Shown one piece after another: positions 49,938 through 61,393 of a stretch of 64,000 bases of DNA. The notes beneath the pieces were generated by a model. The model had not been told where the DNA came from. It saw only the letters and a list, made by a program, of their open reading frames with translations, and did no database searches. The stretch is from Ligula intestinalis. Its lineage: Eukaryota; Platyhelminthes; Cestoda; Diphyllobothriidea; Diphyllobothriidae. The number at the start of each line of letters is the position of its first letter. The stretch's first letter is position 1. The stretch spans positions 23,323,507-23,387,506 of the forward strand of contig JAYGXS010000004.1 in the NCBI GenBank assembly GCA_036362985.1, read 5' to 3'. The translations under genes and the position numbers were made by a program.

Positions 49938-50038
49938 TTTAAATTTTGGATCAATTTAGATACCTAACCAGCAATAAATTTATCAAAACGCCACCCATTA
50001 AGCCAAGCCAATCCAGGGGAAGGTTAGTAAATGAAGAC

Positions 50039-50271
50039 CTAAAAGTCCAGAGGGTGCAAAATTTTGCAGTTCTTCAATTGTGTTCCTATTCCGGAAATAT
50101 CCACGGCCAGATTGCATTGAATGGCGTTGTTTCCGTATGAAACTTCAGGAACCAATAGATTTGGATTAAAAATAGCGCGAAATTCGTAAAATCCGGGCGG
50201 TACGTCGGTAATATCAATCCACTGGCAGTCATAATCATGTAAATAGTAGTCCATACAGCCCGGACTAATCC
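50039..50271 (-). CDS. Lysyl oxidase exon 4 (C-terminus and stop)
   Basis: Acceptor cttgtttcag|GG, 233 nt ending in TAG. It encodes GISPGCMDYY with the LTQ tyrosine, DCQWIDITDVPPG, and the LVPEVSYGNNAIQC segment matching the family's NP..LVPES.Y.NN..RC block, then a short tail ending HPLDF. Confidence 0.95.
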
Positions 50272-53200
50272 CTGAAACAAGCAAAGAAGCATTAGAGAGT
50301 CATCTTCCATCTTGAGGTCAATATGAACATGAAAATTTAATTTAAAAAACACTTGCGGGTTTTTTAACCATAAAGTTAACAAAAATTGAAGGCCATGGGT
50401 TCTGCAAGGATTTTCTAAATGAAGGTACATGGATAACAGAGACTTTAAGCACAAATAGCTGCAACTCGCACAAAGTTATTTCGCACTTTATCACAGGAGG
50501 AATTGCTTTGCGACAAAGGTCTCCAATATTTTACCAAAAAATGCATGAAAAACCAAACCAACTTCACGATAATTATTTAAAAAATACATAAAAATGGTAT
50601 CGAATTCACGATGCACAATGTAAACGGTAAGAATAAAAAACTAAAAGTACACATATTGGCCAACGCTAGAAATTCCGCTTTGTCCCTCATTTATCCATTT
50701 TTTAACGTTTCCTAAGCATAATATGATTTAAATTCTGCAAGGGTAGACCATGTGTTGTCAAAATATCTATCAGTTCGTAAATACCATATAACAGGCATGC
50801 ATATAGGACGACGAATGCAGTCCTGAACAGCAAGAATCTATTTTACTTAGTTTTTGGTGCGGAGATACAGATATGATACTAAAAACCAGAATACATGCAA
50901 TGTGCGCTTAGACTATCGCCTATTTAATACTTGTCACCTTTACTTATGCATTTTTCGCATGTAAAAAAGGCAAAAGTGTAAAGTAAGAATGTCACTAGTG
51001 ATCCCTCTGTTCCCAAGTAGCTCTCTGTGTTAGCAGGTGCGTGATCTCAATGTAACGAAAAAGATTGCTGGATAAGCAGGGAAGAAGCAAGTGTCAATAA
51101 ACTAGGACTTCAGGCTGCAAACACTTTGACAGCCTTTTGATGTGGCTAAAAGTAAACCACTTCCCTTAGAAAAACGTTCGCTCAGGGATCGAAGGGACCT
51201 CGGAACCGCACACTTCTCAAGACCACCCCATTAGAGTTAATAATCTCCGACATCGACTGCTTTGCGTATCATTCGCCTGCCATTTTTATCACACTAAAAA
51301 CAAGATAAAAGTCAAAGTTCTACACCCAATTCCTATTAATTTAGAGTAAAAGCTTAAACTCTACAATGCGTGCTTATTATCGACTTTCATGTAAAATCAG
51401 CAAACACAAACAACCAATTAAAAGAATTTCAGAGTTAAGGGCTCGCCATGTTTGAGATCCTATAATTGAGCGGAATGAACAAAAAACTAGAAATATAGAA
51501 AATCCCACTAAAAGCGTAATTTGGATGCCAAATAGATGAATTTTAAGTACTAACCTTGATCTCCGCGAATACTGAGTGAGGTGGAGCAGATAAATTTTTT
51601 CTTATAACCAGGTGCGCATTCACTGTCCTCCAAACAGAAGCTAGCTTTGTGGCCCACGGCCAGAACACGTTGTGCGGAGTCAACGATTTCATATGAGGAA
51701 AATACCTTCATGCTGTGGTAATGCCTGCGTCAAGGGGGAAGCATGTGGCCGCCCATGAGTATGGTAAAAAATTGAACATTTTAATTGTTAACTTTTGAAC
51801 TGCAGATAAACTCGATGGAACTGAGTGTTCATATAAGGCGATATTTTTTTCAGATTGTTTGTGTTACTTTGCAAAATTAAAGTTTAGTCCAGTGAAGCGT
51901 ACTTAATGGTATTTTTTAGCAAGCATGCATTATGACAGCAGCATGGCTTAATTGAATAAAAACATTCGGAAGTGTCCGATGGAATATCTTAAGTTTTATG
52001 TCTGAAATGAGAATTAACATTTGCACAAGTACAGTAATGGGATAAATTGCTATAGAACAAACTGCATCTTCAAAGACAAACTCATAGGTTGTAGTGCAAA
52101 CAGCTCTATATGTTCTGTTATCATGATAACTACTTAGTCTATTGTCCTACCAAATATGCTGAGGTATTTTTTCGATGATTGCATACCCGTTTAATAGGCG
52201 TTCGATTAACTTTAAACGAGCAGTTTTGTACTAACCAGCTGCCAAGCATGATTGCAAGGAGCAAGTGTCGTAGTTAGATACGTGCGTGTATGTCTACGCG
52301 TACTTAAAAGTTGGGCATCAAATCGAAAAAGCTATATAAAAACGTGTCAAACAAGGCTTTTTCAAAATAAAGCTAAAATGTCTCATAGTATTATAGCCTT
52401 TCTGAGACATTTTTCCGCAAGTCTGGCGCATAGAAAAACGACCAGCGCATTCGATATCTTAAGCACATGATTTGCAAAAAACATTTGTCAGGCTTATCTC
52501 ATTCAGATGGTAAAAGAATGTAGATGGAAGCAAATATGGGGCAATACATAACTTTTTGTTTGATTGAGTTGTAAAAAACTAAATTGATGAATACTTAAAT
52601 TGCTGGAGCCACTAAAGATTTGAAGATTACATGGAAAGGTTTCTCTTTGGTTTGGCCACCTTTGCCGCTGAGCTGCAAATTAATTTAAGCCGACTTCTCC
52701 AAATTCATTCCAGGTGGTACGAAATGAATGAACTTGTCCGTGTAGTTTTTGATCTCGTAGATGGAACGCGCACTTGGCATTTTTTGCAGCAACATGTGGA
52801 TGAAACGTTAATCATGTAGCAGCGTCACTGATTCGATTAGTACATACCATGTGAGCGATTACGTACAGTGGAAATGTGTACAACAAGGCCAAAAACAGGC
52901 TTTATTTTGTTTTATCTTTAGTATTGTTGACTAGACGTGATCGTCTATTCATATTCAATTTCAAAATTATCAAATTCGTTAAAATAGTAGCCGTCTGATG
53001 GACAGCTCAATTAAATCCTCTGCTGATGAGCGAATGGCTAATAAGGTTAGAACTAATGCTTCGATTTCCGCTTGCATGGTTACAAATTAAGTATTAATTA
53101 TGCACAGAATTAAGTTGAAAGAAGGTCAGTAGCATGCAGGTAAAATTTCTTACTATCGACATAGGATCAGTCTTTAGAGATAACAATGACAAAATCACAA

Positions 53201-56200
53201 CCACACAACTCCATTTTCTTTTTAGTTTACAAATAACATTCAAAGAATTTGCAAATAACTGAAAAATGGATCATCCGGTTACATTAACACTTCCATTTCT
53301 TGTTCTCTGATACCGCATAGCCATTGCAGATGATTCTGTTGACTCCTTATGCATCTTTGAGTAAACTTGCAAAATGAAAACGCTATTTCGATGAAAGCAT
53401 TAAGCTAGGAGATTAAATGAGTTTGGATTTGTATTTGACGGAACTGTTTTTGCTACAAACGTATATATTCTGTTGATATATGTTTTTTAATTTAAGACAA
53501 CTGCGGCCCAATGCATCAAGCAAACAAAAGTCATTATATTTGCTTATAAAGATAGATAATGGTTTTAATAAATGCGTCGGTTTGCTCTGCTGTGTGTGCC
53601 AAATACAAACCCTAACTTAAAACTCTAGGGTGTAGAATTATGGAAAAACAATTCACGACAGTTTAGAAACGCACAATCATCAGTTAGGAACAATTGTCAC
53701 CGCATAGAAGGGTGCATTTTTAGTTTTTTGTCTTTGACTTGAATTTGAAATGCCAAGGTTCACTTTTAGATGTGGCACCAAAGACCAAGTTGGCTTCACA
53801 CTTTATGGGCCAAAAAACCTTTCCTCCCAGACTAAAGTTACTAAATCAAGAGCGCGGTATGGAAAGAGCCTTCTGCTGTGGGACTTTAAACGGGTTAGGA
53901 TGTATTCTACTGTAGAGTGCTTACAATATACGTGAGAGTACACACGGTTGGATGTGGGAAATTTAATAAACAGATCGCTGGTTCGAGTATCTAGTAGTCC
54001 ACCACACAGGTGCGGGAATGGATTATTGCTGATGGCTAATAAACCAGAAATTACCATTATAATTTTCATTATCTTTGTAAGTTACGTCCTTCGGCCTTTA
54101 ATATATAAGCCGTCCAACGGCTGCTAAAGGAGCTCGACAGAGAACCCGAAGGCGCAATGGTACGAATGAGTTCCGTAACTGATCTCTGAAAGTTCATCCA
54201 TTCGTACTTACATAATTTTCAAATATCCCAAAAAAGCAATTATTTATTTTGCAAGACAGTATTGATTATGATTTAGGCAGCTAACACTGAGGCAGTTGTT
54301 TACTCTACTTATGCTTGCATCTGGTTATTTGCCGTTATTGATGAGCTCTGAACCATTTCCAACCGTATCAATTATTTTCATTAATTTTTTCGACGTGCAT
54401 AGATATTCAATTAGAATTTGTGGTGATTATGTGGAATAATTTATTTGGCAAGATCAGTTGGATTATGGGAGGATATGTGAGTACATTCCTCCAGTAGTCC
54501 TGGTAGGTTGCCAGAAACTTCCAATATAATTTGGGTTTATGTTTAAGGTAAGGATTTGCTGCAGGTTTGGCGTTAGAGTATTAGTTAAGGTTCCACTTAG
54601 GTTAAGGACTGAAGTTAGCTTAAATGTTAAAGTTAGGACGCTCAAAATAAGTGTCTTTGGGTTTACTTGTGTAAAGCATCAACCTTATTTTTGTTGCTAA
54701 TCATTATTTTACAGGGTTATTATTTCCTAAATGCAGTGTCTTCAGTGAATGATTATACGTGTTTCTTTAAAAAAACCTACAGGTGATAATCATCACCTTA
54801 TTAAGTAAAACCCATATTTTCACTTTTATTCCAATCTCTTTGGGGATTCGCCTTTTTCGGAACTATTTTCTTGAAAATATCAAGAAACAGCACGTGTTCT
54901 GCGCACCTTTCAGTATATTGCTAGCACACTCGCGAGTTCAGCAATACCATTTTATCAGTCGTAATATACTCCAGCTGGAAGAAATTTGTTCCGAAAAAAT
55001 CGGACAGTATGTCTTGTACAACCTCACTTCATGCTAGGGAAATAATCAGCGTTTTCAAGCTACCATTAATCCAAAATGTGACTAAGAATTTCAAACAATC
55101 TTTTGTTAAGTTACACACGTACAGTGCACTTGCGTCTTGGCCGTGAACAGTTCTGTGTTGTAAGTGTTTCCATGTTTAACAACAAGTAACTTTCAAAATC
55201 GTTCCGAAATGTTTGCAATGCTTTAAATGAAGCGCGATTGGGCGCAATAACTGCTAAAGCATTCTAAAGACCAAAATAACTTTCGTGCAAATTCCCGTCA
55301 CTCTTAGCAAGACTGATCTAAACAGTTTACCAGGAAGTTCTGTGCAGATGTGTCGGCTGATATTATAGTGTGGTAAATCTGCCATATTGCTGAGTACAAA
55401 AACCATTAAACGTTCCTGAGAACAGTCCAGACACCAATAGGATGAAAATGTGTTATCAAAATATGCTGATCCGTAAACCTGCGAAAAGGGGATTCGTAAT
55501 TTATCTACTGGCTTAATGCAATTTTCCTTGATTTTTTAGTCCAAAAACCCACAATGAATTGGTTTTGTACGCATTTTCAGCTTATTTGGTTTCTAAAATT
55601 ATGGACTTTTATTTCTTCAATTCAGTATTTAACAACCTTTTGGCGCTTTTTTCTTGAAATTTATGAGCTTCCATAAAAGCCACAAGAAAACCTACTAAAA
55701 AATGTCCCGAGCATTTGAGACTGTGTTCCCTGAAATAAAAGTAACTCCACAAACTGAGCTAATGAAATGTATATGGAGCGGAACACGATATTGTTAAACA
55801 TGCAAAACGAATGCCTGTGTATTCTGCACAATACCTTTGCGAGGTGCAATCACTGCAACTTAGCATAGCGGAAAAATATGCCTTAAGTCATATTCCTTTG
55901 CGTTGTTGACCCAAAATATAGAAATATCTTCCATATATTCTACCTAGAAATAACTTTTTTTCATATATTGCTGAAGCCATTACGTTTTTTTCAAATAATA
56001 TATATATTTGACTGGTGTCTTTTTACTATTTCAAGAAGGCATACATAATCTGATGGTTTTTTAAACATTTCATAAGTTTTCTCTCTAGACGGACATTCTG
56101 AAAAACAAGTTGGCAATATTTCAAAAAGTATTTTACTGATAGCCTTTAAATCTTCGAGCGCTTACGAACATTCCTTCCAAGGGGCTCAAGGTAGACATAC

Positions 56201-58824
56201 TACGAGCTTCCATGTGGAAAGAGAAGAAAATTGTCAAAATGACTAGCAGTTTTGCTGCTTGCAATGATTACACCCATGCAACCTTTTGAAAGCCAAATTG
56301 CTTCTTATCTCATATGGAAGAAATAAGTAAGGGATATAGTTACACAATGGTAAACCGCTAGTGTTATCTTGAGTTCTGTTTATACAGGTGACATCGCGAA
56401 TGCCCTGAATAGGGTGAACATAATACTTTTAGGCGGAAATTATAAAAATGTTCCGTTTTACTTAGCTGAATCCATTTATAAATTCAACAGCGCAACTTAA
56501 CGCATGTCGTATTTTTCATCTTAATGATTAATAATACTTTGATATTCAGAACTAAATCAGGCTATTGTTCAGTTTTATTCAAAACTGTTGTCTTCTAACG
56601 AATATAAATGATTCCCATCTTTCATGACACAAATGGATTAGACGCTGCAGAATCCGCCGATGCTTGGAATAACTCACTTGATCGAGGTACCTATTGACTT
56701 CTTTGCGGAAGCATGCACACAGTTCAGCAGCGTCATGCGTTATCAACCAAAATAAATAATAAATTGCTTGACACTTATCTAACTGTTCTTTCAAGGGGAG
56801 CATGCACAGCGTGAACACAATAAAGTAAACGAGGGCTCTTACAATCACGCTTTAAAAAAAAATAAAACTTCAACCCTTTTTTAAGGATTATATAGGAAAA
56901 AAATATTCACAGCTCACACACTTACATAAAGCGAAAACTCGTGTGTTGCGAATATGCTGCCTCTTCATGGCACAGTTGCAAAAACTTTGGTGCATTGGTA
57001 GATTCCCTCGAATTTTATAGGCGTTTGCTGGTAAATACGCTTATTTGTTGATTTCTCACTTTACTCACAAAGTTAAAGATACCATAGGGCGAAGAATTAT
57101 AGTGAAACTCTATAAGCACAGGTAGTATTTGTATTCTTAATGTGGTATCTCATGTACCCCTTATTTAAAATATTGACTGCCTGTTGTTAGTTCACTGAAT
57201 ATAACGCGGTTATCTTGCCGTGACTGATACATATCAGGCCAAGTAAAGGTATGGAATTTCGGTCTCCGCCCATAAAGCTTAATGTGGACTGATTTACGTA
57301 AAGTTATCAATTATTTTCCGAGGAGATTAATGATAACACATTAATGTTCCCTGAAAATAGCTCTTTTGGCGCAACTTGTTCCATTGTCCCTAATGTACAT
57401 AATTCACCTTAACCTATCAACTTACTGTCAAAAAATATGCTTGAAAACATTGCTTTATCACTTTTTATACTTACTTTGTCGGTACAATTTATCTGACACC
57501 AGTCCGGGTGCATTATTTAAAAATGTGGAAAGAATCAAATCTCCTACCTAATACCATTTGTTTAGTAATCCGGCAGAACAACCTTTTGCACGGTCATGGA
57601 TACTTACGAATGACAGGCGTGCCAAACCCACTTCTCTGGCGGCAAAAACGGTTTGAATGGCTCAGTTCCGATGTTATGAATGTTGGAGGAGAAGCGTAAC
57701 AGTCGGCGTTGGAAGCTCAGCACTCGACGAGGTTGTCGACTAAACAAACTATAGACGACGGGTGGAAAACAATTCTCTTCTAGCGCGCAGGTCACCTGGA
57801 AGAGAGGGACAGTTTGCACACGTGCAGACTTCTCCAGGGCATCCGCATCCGGAAGAAGGTCAGGAAGGCCTAGAATGAGAATGAGAAGGCATGTGATAAA
57901 TGGTGACTACGGGAATATAAATCCAGCTGCAAGCGTTTAAATTCAAATGAGGGCTTGGCAGATTTTTTATCTATTTGAACTGACTTATTTTTAAATGCCA
58001 AACGTCTGGACCTAGGTGTACACTGCATGACTTATTTAAAAATCACCCTTCTTTACATTCAATAGTTTCTACTAAACTAAATCGTATCTCTCTCAACATA
58101 TGTTAGCACACAGGGTAGACAGGGTAGAGACCAGCAATTTTATCTGGGATTAAACTCTTGGATAACTTGGAACTTAGAAAATAGCATAGAGTTTTTTTAA
58201 AATTATCGATGCCTATGTAAGTCTATCGCGCAGCGTCTATAACTTATGCTCAATATGTAACATTGTGCCTTCTAGGAATGTTATACTCCAAAAAAAAATG
58301 TAGTACGATTTAAAAAAAGTTTGGCAACTGCCGTATGATTATGAAACATGAGTCCACTTTTCACCATTTTTTAATAGTCTTCTCATTATATACTATCGAC
58401 TTAATCGGTACGTCTAATCTAGAATTGTTTACTCACTGAATAATGTGTTTGAATTATAGCAATACGAACTCGCAGTCATTACGGACTCATTTCGTCACTG
58501 CAGTCTGCAGATACTGCTTGTCCCACCAAATATTCATAGGCCGCTCTTAGAAATTGACTACTTAATCACTACGTAATTTCCCCTGTTTTCAAATTCTTGG
58601 TTTGTTTACTACACCGACATTAAAGTTGTCCTCTTCGATAAGGCTGCTTCTCTATGCTATGCTAAACCTTCTGATTGACAGGCTACGTTTGGGATGACTT
58701 GGTTACTCGGGCGAATGTGATGCACCCATTTAACGTAGGTGGGGCACAGTTTCGTTCGCTCTTCTTCCACCACTGGGACAATCATTTTATTTGCCTGACC
58801 TTTCGGAATCCGTTGCGGATCCAT
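50039..58824 (-). CDS. Lysyl oxidase (LOX-type copper amine oxidase), 4 coding exons
   Basis: Join on the minus strand: 58824..58668, 57869..57608, 51724..51555, 50271..50039 (822 nt, 273 aa). Lysyl oxidases deaminate peptidyl lysine in extracellular collagen and elastin to start cross-linking. Seen here: GLPDLLPD opening the domain (residues 53-60), copper motif WHACHSHYH with His139/141/143 split across an exon junction, GHKASFCLED with Lys166 at the position of the lysine tyrosylquinone (LTQ) lysine, SPGCMDYY with Tyr206 at the LTQ tyrosine, and DCQWIDITDV. The conserved cysteine pattern is kept and C202-C212 spacing equals that of human LOX. All three introns are GT-AG and phases match (1, 2, 1). 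The domain is full length and unbroken. The N-terminus is uncertain: the chosen ATG gives no signal peptide, but a hydrophobic stretch, VYLVLVALLSLI, lies in frame just upstream, so an upstream exon or different start may supply secretion. No SRCR domains are seen, so it resembles the short LOX form. Confidence 0.93.
50272..51554 (-). other. LOX intron 3
   Basis: GT-AG intron of 1,283 nt, AT-rich, no recognisable element. Confidence 0.85.
51555..51724 (-). CDS. Lysyl oxidase exon 3 (copper and LTQ lysine)
   Basis: Acceptor cttgacgcag|G and donor AAG|GTTAGT, 170 nt. It starts inside the copper motif (HYHSM), runs through GHKASFCLEDSEC with the cofactor lysine, and ends RGDQ. The stretch between HYH and the lysine is one residue shorter than in human LOX. 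Confidence 0.93.
53935..54073 (+). repeat. SINE copy with decayed hammerhead
   Basis: B-box-like GCTGGTTCGAGTATC followed by TGATGGCTAATAAACCAGAAATTACC, aligning with the 32.8-kb SINE on the opposite strand. CUGACGA has lost bases and stem III is mutated, so the ribozyme is dead. It lies in LOX intron 2, antisense to the gene. Confidence 0.6.
54530..54645 (+). repeat. Degenerate GTTAAGG/GTTAGG-type tandem repeat
   Basis: Units such as AGTTAAGGTT, TTAGGTTAAGGA and AAAGTTAGGA resemble the tract at 9,470-9,640. No clean period remains. The 60-codon frame here reflects the repeat. Confidence 0.45.
57608..57869 (-). CDS. Lysyl oxidase exon 2 (start of catalytic domain)
   Basis: Acceptor cattctag|GC and donor TC|GTAAGT. 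It encodes residues 53-139: GLPDLLPD, the CALEENC segment matching the first LOX disulphide region, LLRFSSNIHNIGTEPF, and WVWHACH, which carries the first copper-ligand histidines. The 262 nt length and phases 1/2 fit the flanking exons. Confidence 0.92.
57870..58667 (-). other. LOX intron 1
   Basis: GT-AG intron of 798 nt. AT-rich, no repeat or ORF of note seen inside. Confidence 0.85.
58668..58824 (-). CDS. Lysyl oxidase coding exon 1
   Basis: Codes for the pre-catalytic segment from MDPQRIPKGQ to NVACQSE. It ends AAG|GTTTAG with one base left over, which pairs in phase with the next exon to give Gly53. The frame stays open upstream to a TAA near 58878, through a hydrophobic run with no ATG (a GTG lies at 58860). 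The start at 58824 is the first in-frame ATG and is therefore provisional. Confidence 0.7.
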
Positions 58825-58872
58825 TATCAGAGACAATAAAGCAACTAGCACTAAATACACAGGGAAGCGCGG

Positions 58873-58880
58873 TATTTATA
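58873..58880 (-). promoter_or_regulatory. TATA-like box upstream of LOX exon 1
   Basis: The minus strand reads CTATAAATACCGCGC about 50 nt upstream of the first in-frame ATG. A start of transcription about 25-30 nt downstream would leave a 5' UTR of roughly 20-25 nt. It could be chance in AT-rich DNA, and a promoter here would not explain how the enzyme gets a signal peptide. Confidence 0.3.
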
Positions 58881-61290
58881 GGGCACGGCCTGGTTTGTGA
58901 CAGATAATGAGCTAGAAAAGGCGTTCAGTTAAATAAAAATGAACATCGACAATGATATTCTTTTGGTAAAGATAGGTTATCTACAAATCCCGGGTTTAAG
59001 TAACCAAGCTTTCAATAACTTGGTGTATTATTTCATAGCTGGGGGACTTAACTGCCATTGCTGTTGAGAATTGGTTTGGTAACTAAAACGTGCTTTTTGC
59101 TCATTTGGTTGATATAAGTATATAAATATTATTAATATATTGTTATTACTGTTGTATTTGCCTTGAAGAATACATTTTGGGGATATTTACTTACTATTTA
59201 TGCGTTCTTATATAGAATTCGCTACTTGTCCATGGTAAAATGTCACCCTTAAATGCCCACTGCCACCGTTGCCGATTCACAAGATTCTAGAGTAAAATAG
59301 TTGCTAAAGGGCCCTATATAACCTACGATCGCCATCAATTTGTTTAAAAATAGCCAACTGGTGAACCACAGTGGAAATGTCGAAAGCTCAAAGACTAATG
59401 TCAGATGAGACAACATAAAAGATTTTGTCCACAAGGGAGAGTATTTTAACAGCAAAGACCAGCTATGCATTTATTCTGAATCCAATATCTTATAAGTCAC
59501 CTGTTTTCAAGTAAGCATGCAGTAAATTGTTAAAGTAGGTGTCGGCAAACCTAGGTGGTTTTATATGCTCTTAAAATGTTTTTTTAAAATGAGGTTAATA
59601 TTCCTGGTGCAGAAGAAAAAACCGACGTTAACCTTTATCTGGAAAGCATTTTGGTTAAACTTGACTGTTATGAGATTATGAATGACCAAAAAAGCTGACC
59701 ACTTGAACATCCAATTTCGACTTACCCACTGTCAGGTTGCTATACATTTCAACCGGATGTAATCAATCTTACTAGATGCTGACATTGAAAAAGCAAATGT
59801 AGCATTACAATTTTCAATTAAATAAATATAACTTGCATTGGCAATAGAAATCAAGCGGCGAAACACTTTCTGCGAAAATGTCTAAATTTATGCAGGCAGT
59901 AATAAAATCAGCGTAAAAGCACGAAGTAATCCATTAATAAACTTGGAGGGATGAACTTTAGTCGGTTGTTTGTTCGGAAACTTAATCGGTAGCTAGCACT
60001 CATCTGCGAAAGTGACCTAAACATAAATATTGCGACTCAATGTAAGAATGATCAGGCCATTATGGGCTCAAAAGAGCACTTATCTATGCAAAAACATAAT
60101 AAGTGGTCGCTGTATGTATCCATTTTACCAGGCCACCCTAGCCTAGCCATCTCTGTCAGAAGAAAAAATGCAGCTGTCGATCAGGCATGCGCATTGGACT
60201 TAAGAAGTAGACGGTCTCCATTTCTATCTGTTCTGCAAACTAATAGTCTCTTCAGTCTGATCTGATAAAATCTGCCTTGCAAGTAAACCCGCTCGGAAGA
60301 TTGCATAACCATACATCCTGAAAATACGCCATTACAGTCTCCTTAGACTTTTTGCTAATATTCGTTTAACCGTTTCACTGGTGTTTCGTCAGAACCCTAA
60401 CTTTATCAGATATTAAGCCACCAGAGGTAAAGAAACATGGACACTGGGCGCATTCTGAGCGGATCTGAGGACAATGTGCTTACTAAAACGGATAAGTTGA
60501 GCTATATATGCTTGCATCAATTGCAATCGCAAAAAATCCTTTTTAAATTACTATCGGAAGATAATTAAAAAGGTATAATAAAGAGAAAAAATTCTTTTTT
60601 GGCTTTGCTAGTCTACTTATATAGTTTTGGCCTGTGGAAGTGAAATTAAAATCCTACGATAACATTTCACAACTTTCAAAAGTTTTTTTTGTCAATTTGA
60701 AAACCCGACATTGTCAACCTGGGTATAATACGTCTGTGGTTGGATCCACCAGTGGATAACTGTTTGGGCGTTTAACAACAGGTTTTCGAGGACCATGGAA
60801 CGTGAAACTCAGCTCCGCAGTGGTTGATTTTCATTAAACTGTCAAAACCATGGAAACTTCTATGGACCAACCTGTAGGTGCTTTCGTCGGAGTACGGGAT
60901 TTAGAATATGATATAAGTCTGCCCCTCGCTGAACTGCAGTTGCTAAGCGCAGAATGCGAACAACCCTACCAACCGCAATGCACTGCAGCCGCTTTCTATG
61001 TTGTTAACATTGTACTACCACATCATATTCTGATTATTGGAGCTGGTGTCCTAAGAAATGATAAAGTCCGTATGACGATTTTAAGATTTTTGATATAATA
61101 CATTTTAAGAACAGTCTATAGAACCTCGCCGTGTTATTTAACTTATAAATGCCTAAACAGCACACAGGTATCAATGAATAGCTTCTCATGAGCTACTTTG
61201 CGAATTCAAAATCCTGCACAAAAATCTTGAACATTGCTTAATAACAGCTTTCTAGGATCACTGCTTGTTCTTATTATTGCATATGTGCAG
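58881..61290. other. Upstream of LOX, no firm gene
   Basis: AT-rich. The frame 60,850-61,098 (plus, 82 codons, ATG in a good context: ACCATGGAAACTTCTATG) has balanced composition (DYDISLPLAELQLL-like) but no recognised domain. An upstream LOX leader exon may lie here but was not found. Confidence 0.35.
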
Positions 61291-61393
61291 ACAGGCCTTG
61301 GATGGTGTACAACTTGGGACTAGGTGTCTTTGGGTTTGTGATGGATACTAAGCCAGAAATGGCCATTCCATTTTCCATAGTCTTATTATCAGG
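61291..61393 (+). repeat. SINE tail copy with decayed hammerhead
   Basis: 5'-truncated copy starting after the B box: ACAGGCCTTGGATGG, then GATGGATACTAAGCCAGAAATGGCCAT, matching stem II, GAAA and the palindromic stem III of the 32.8-kb ribozyme. The CUGACGA box is ruined. Confidence 0.6.

Larger units (their letters stand above)
51725..57607 (-). other. LOX intron 2 (5.9 kb)
   Basis: GT-AG intron of 5,883 nt. It holds a SINE copy (53,935-54,073), a degenerate GTTAGG-type repeat (54,530-54,645) and an 89-codon minus-strand frame at 56,579-56,848 that starts with a hydrophobic run but opens with GTG, not ATG. The rest is unremarkable AT-rich DNA. Confidence 0.85.

Noticed and set aside
53015..53045. 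Hammerhead-like CTGATGAGCGAATGG
   Set aside because: No GAAA box in register and no pairing stem I or III.
53803..54069. 88-aa secreted-looking protein (MKIIMVISGLLAIS...) on the minus strand
   Set aside because: Its leader is the complement of the SINE copy at 53,935-54,073.
56579..56848. 89-aa secreted protein in LOX intron 2
   Set aside because: The leader begins with GTG; the first ATG falls inside the hydrophobic run. No family recognised.
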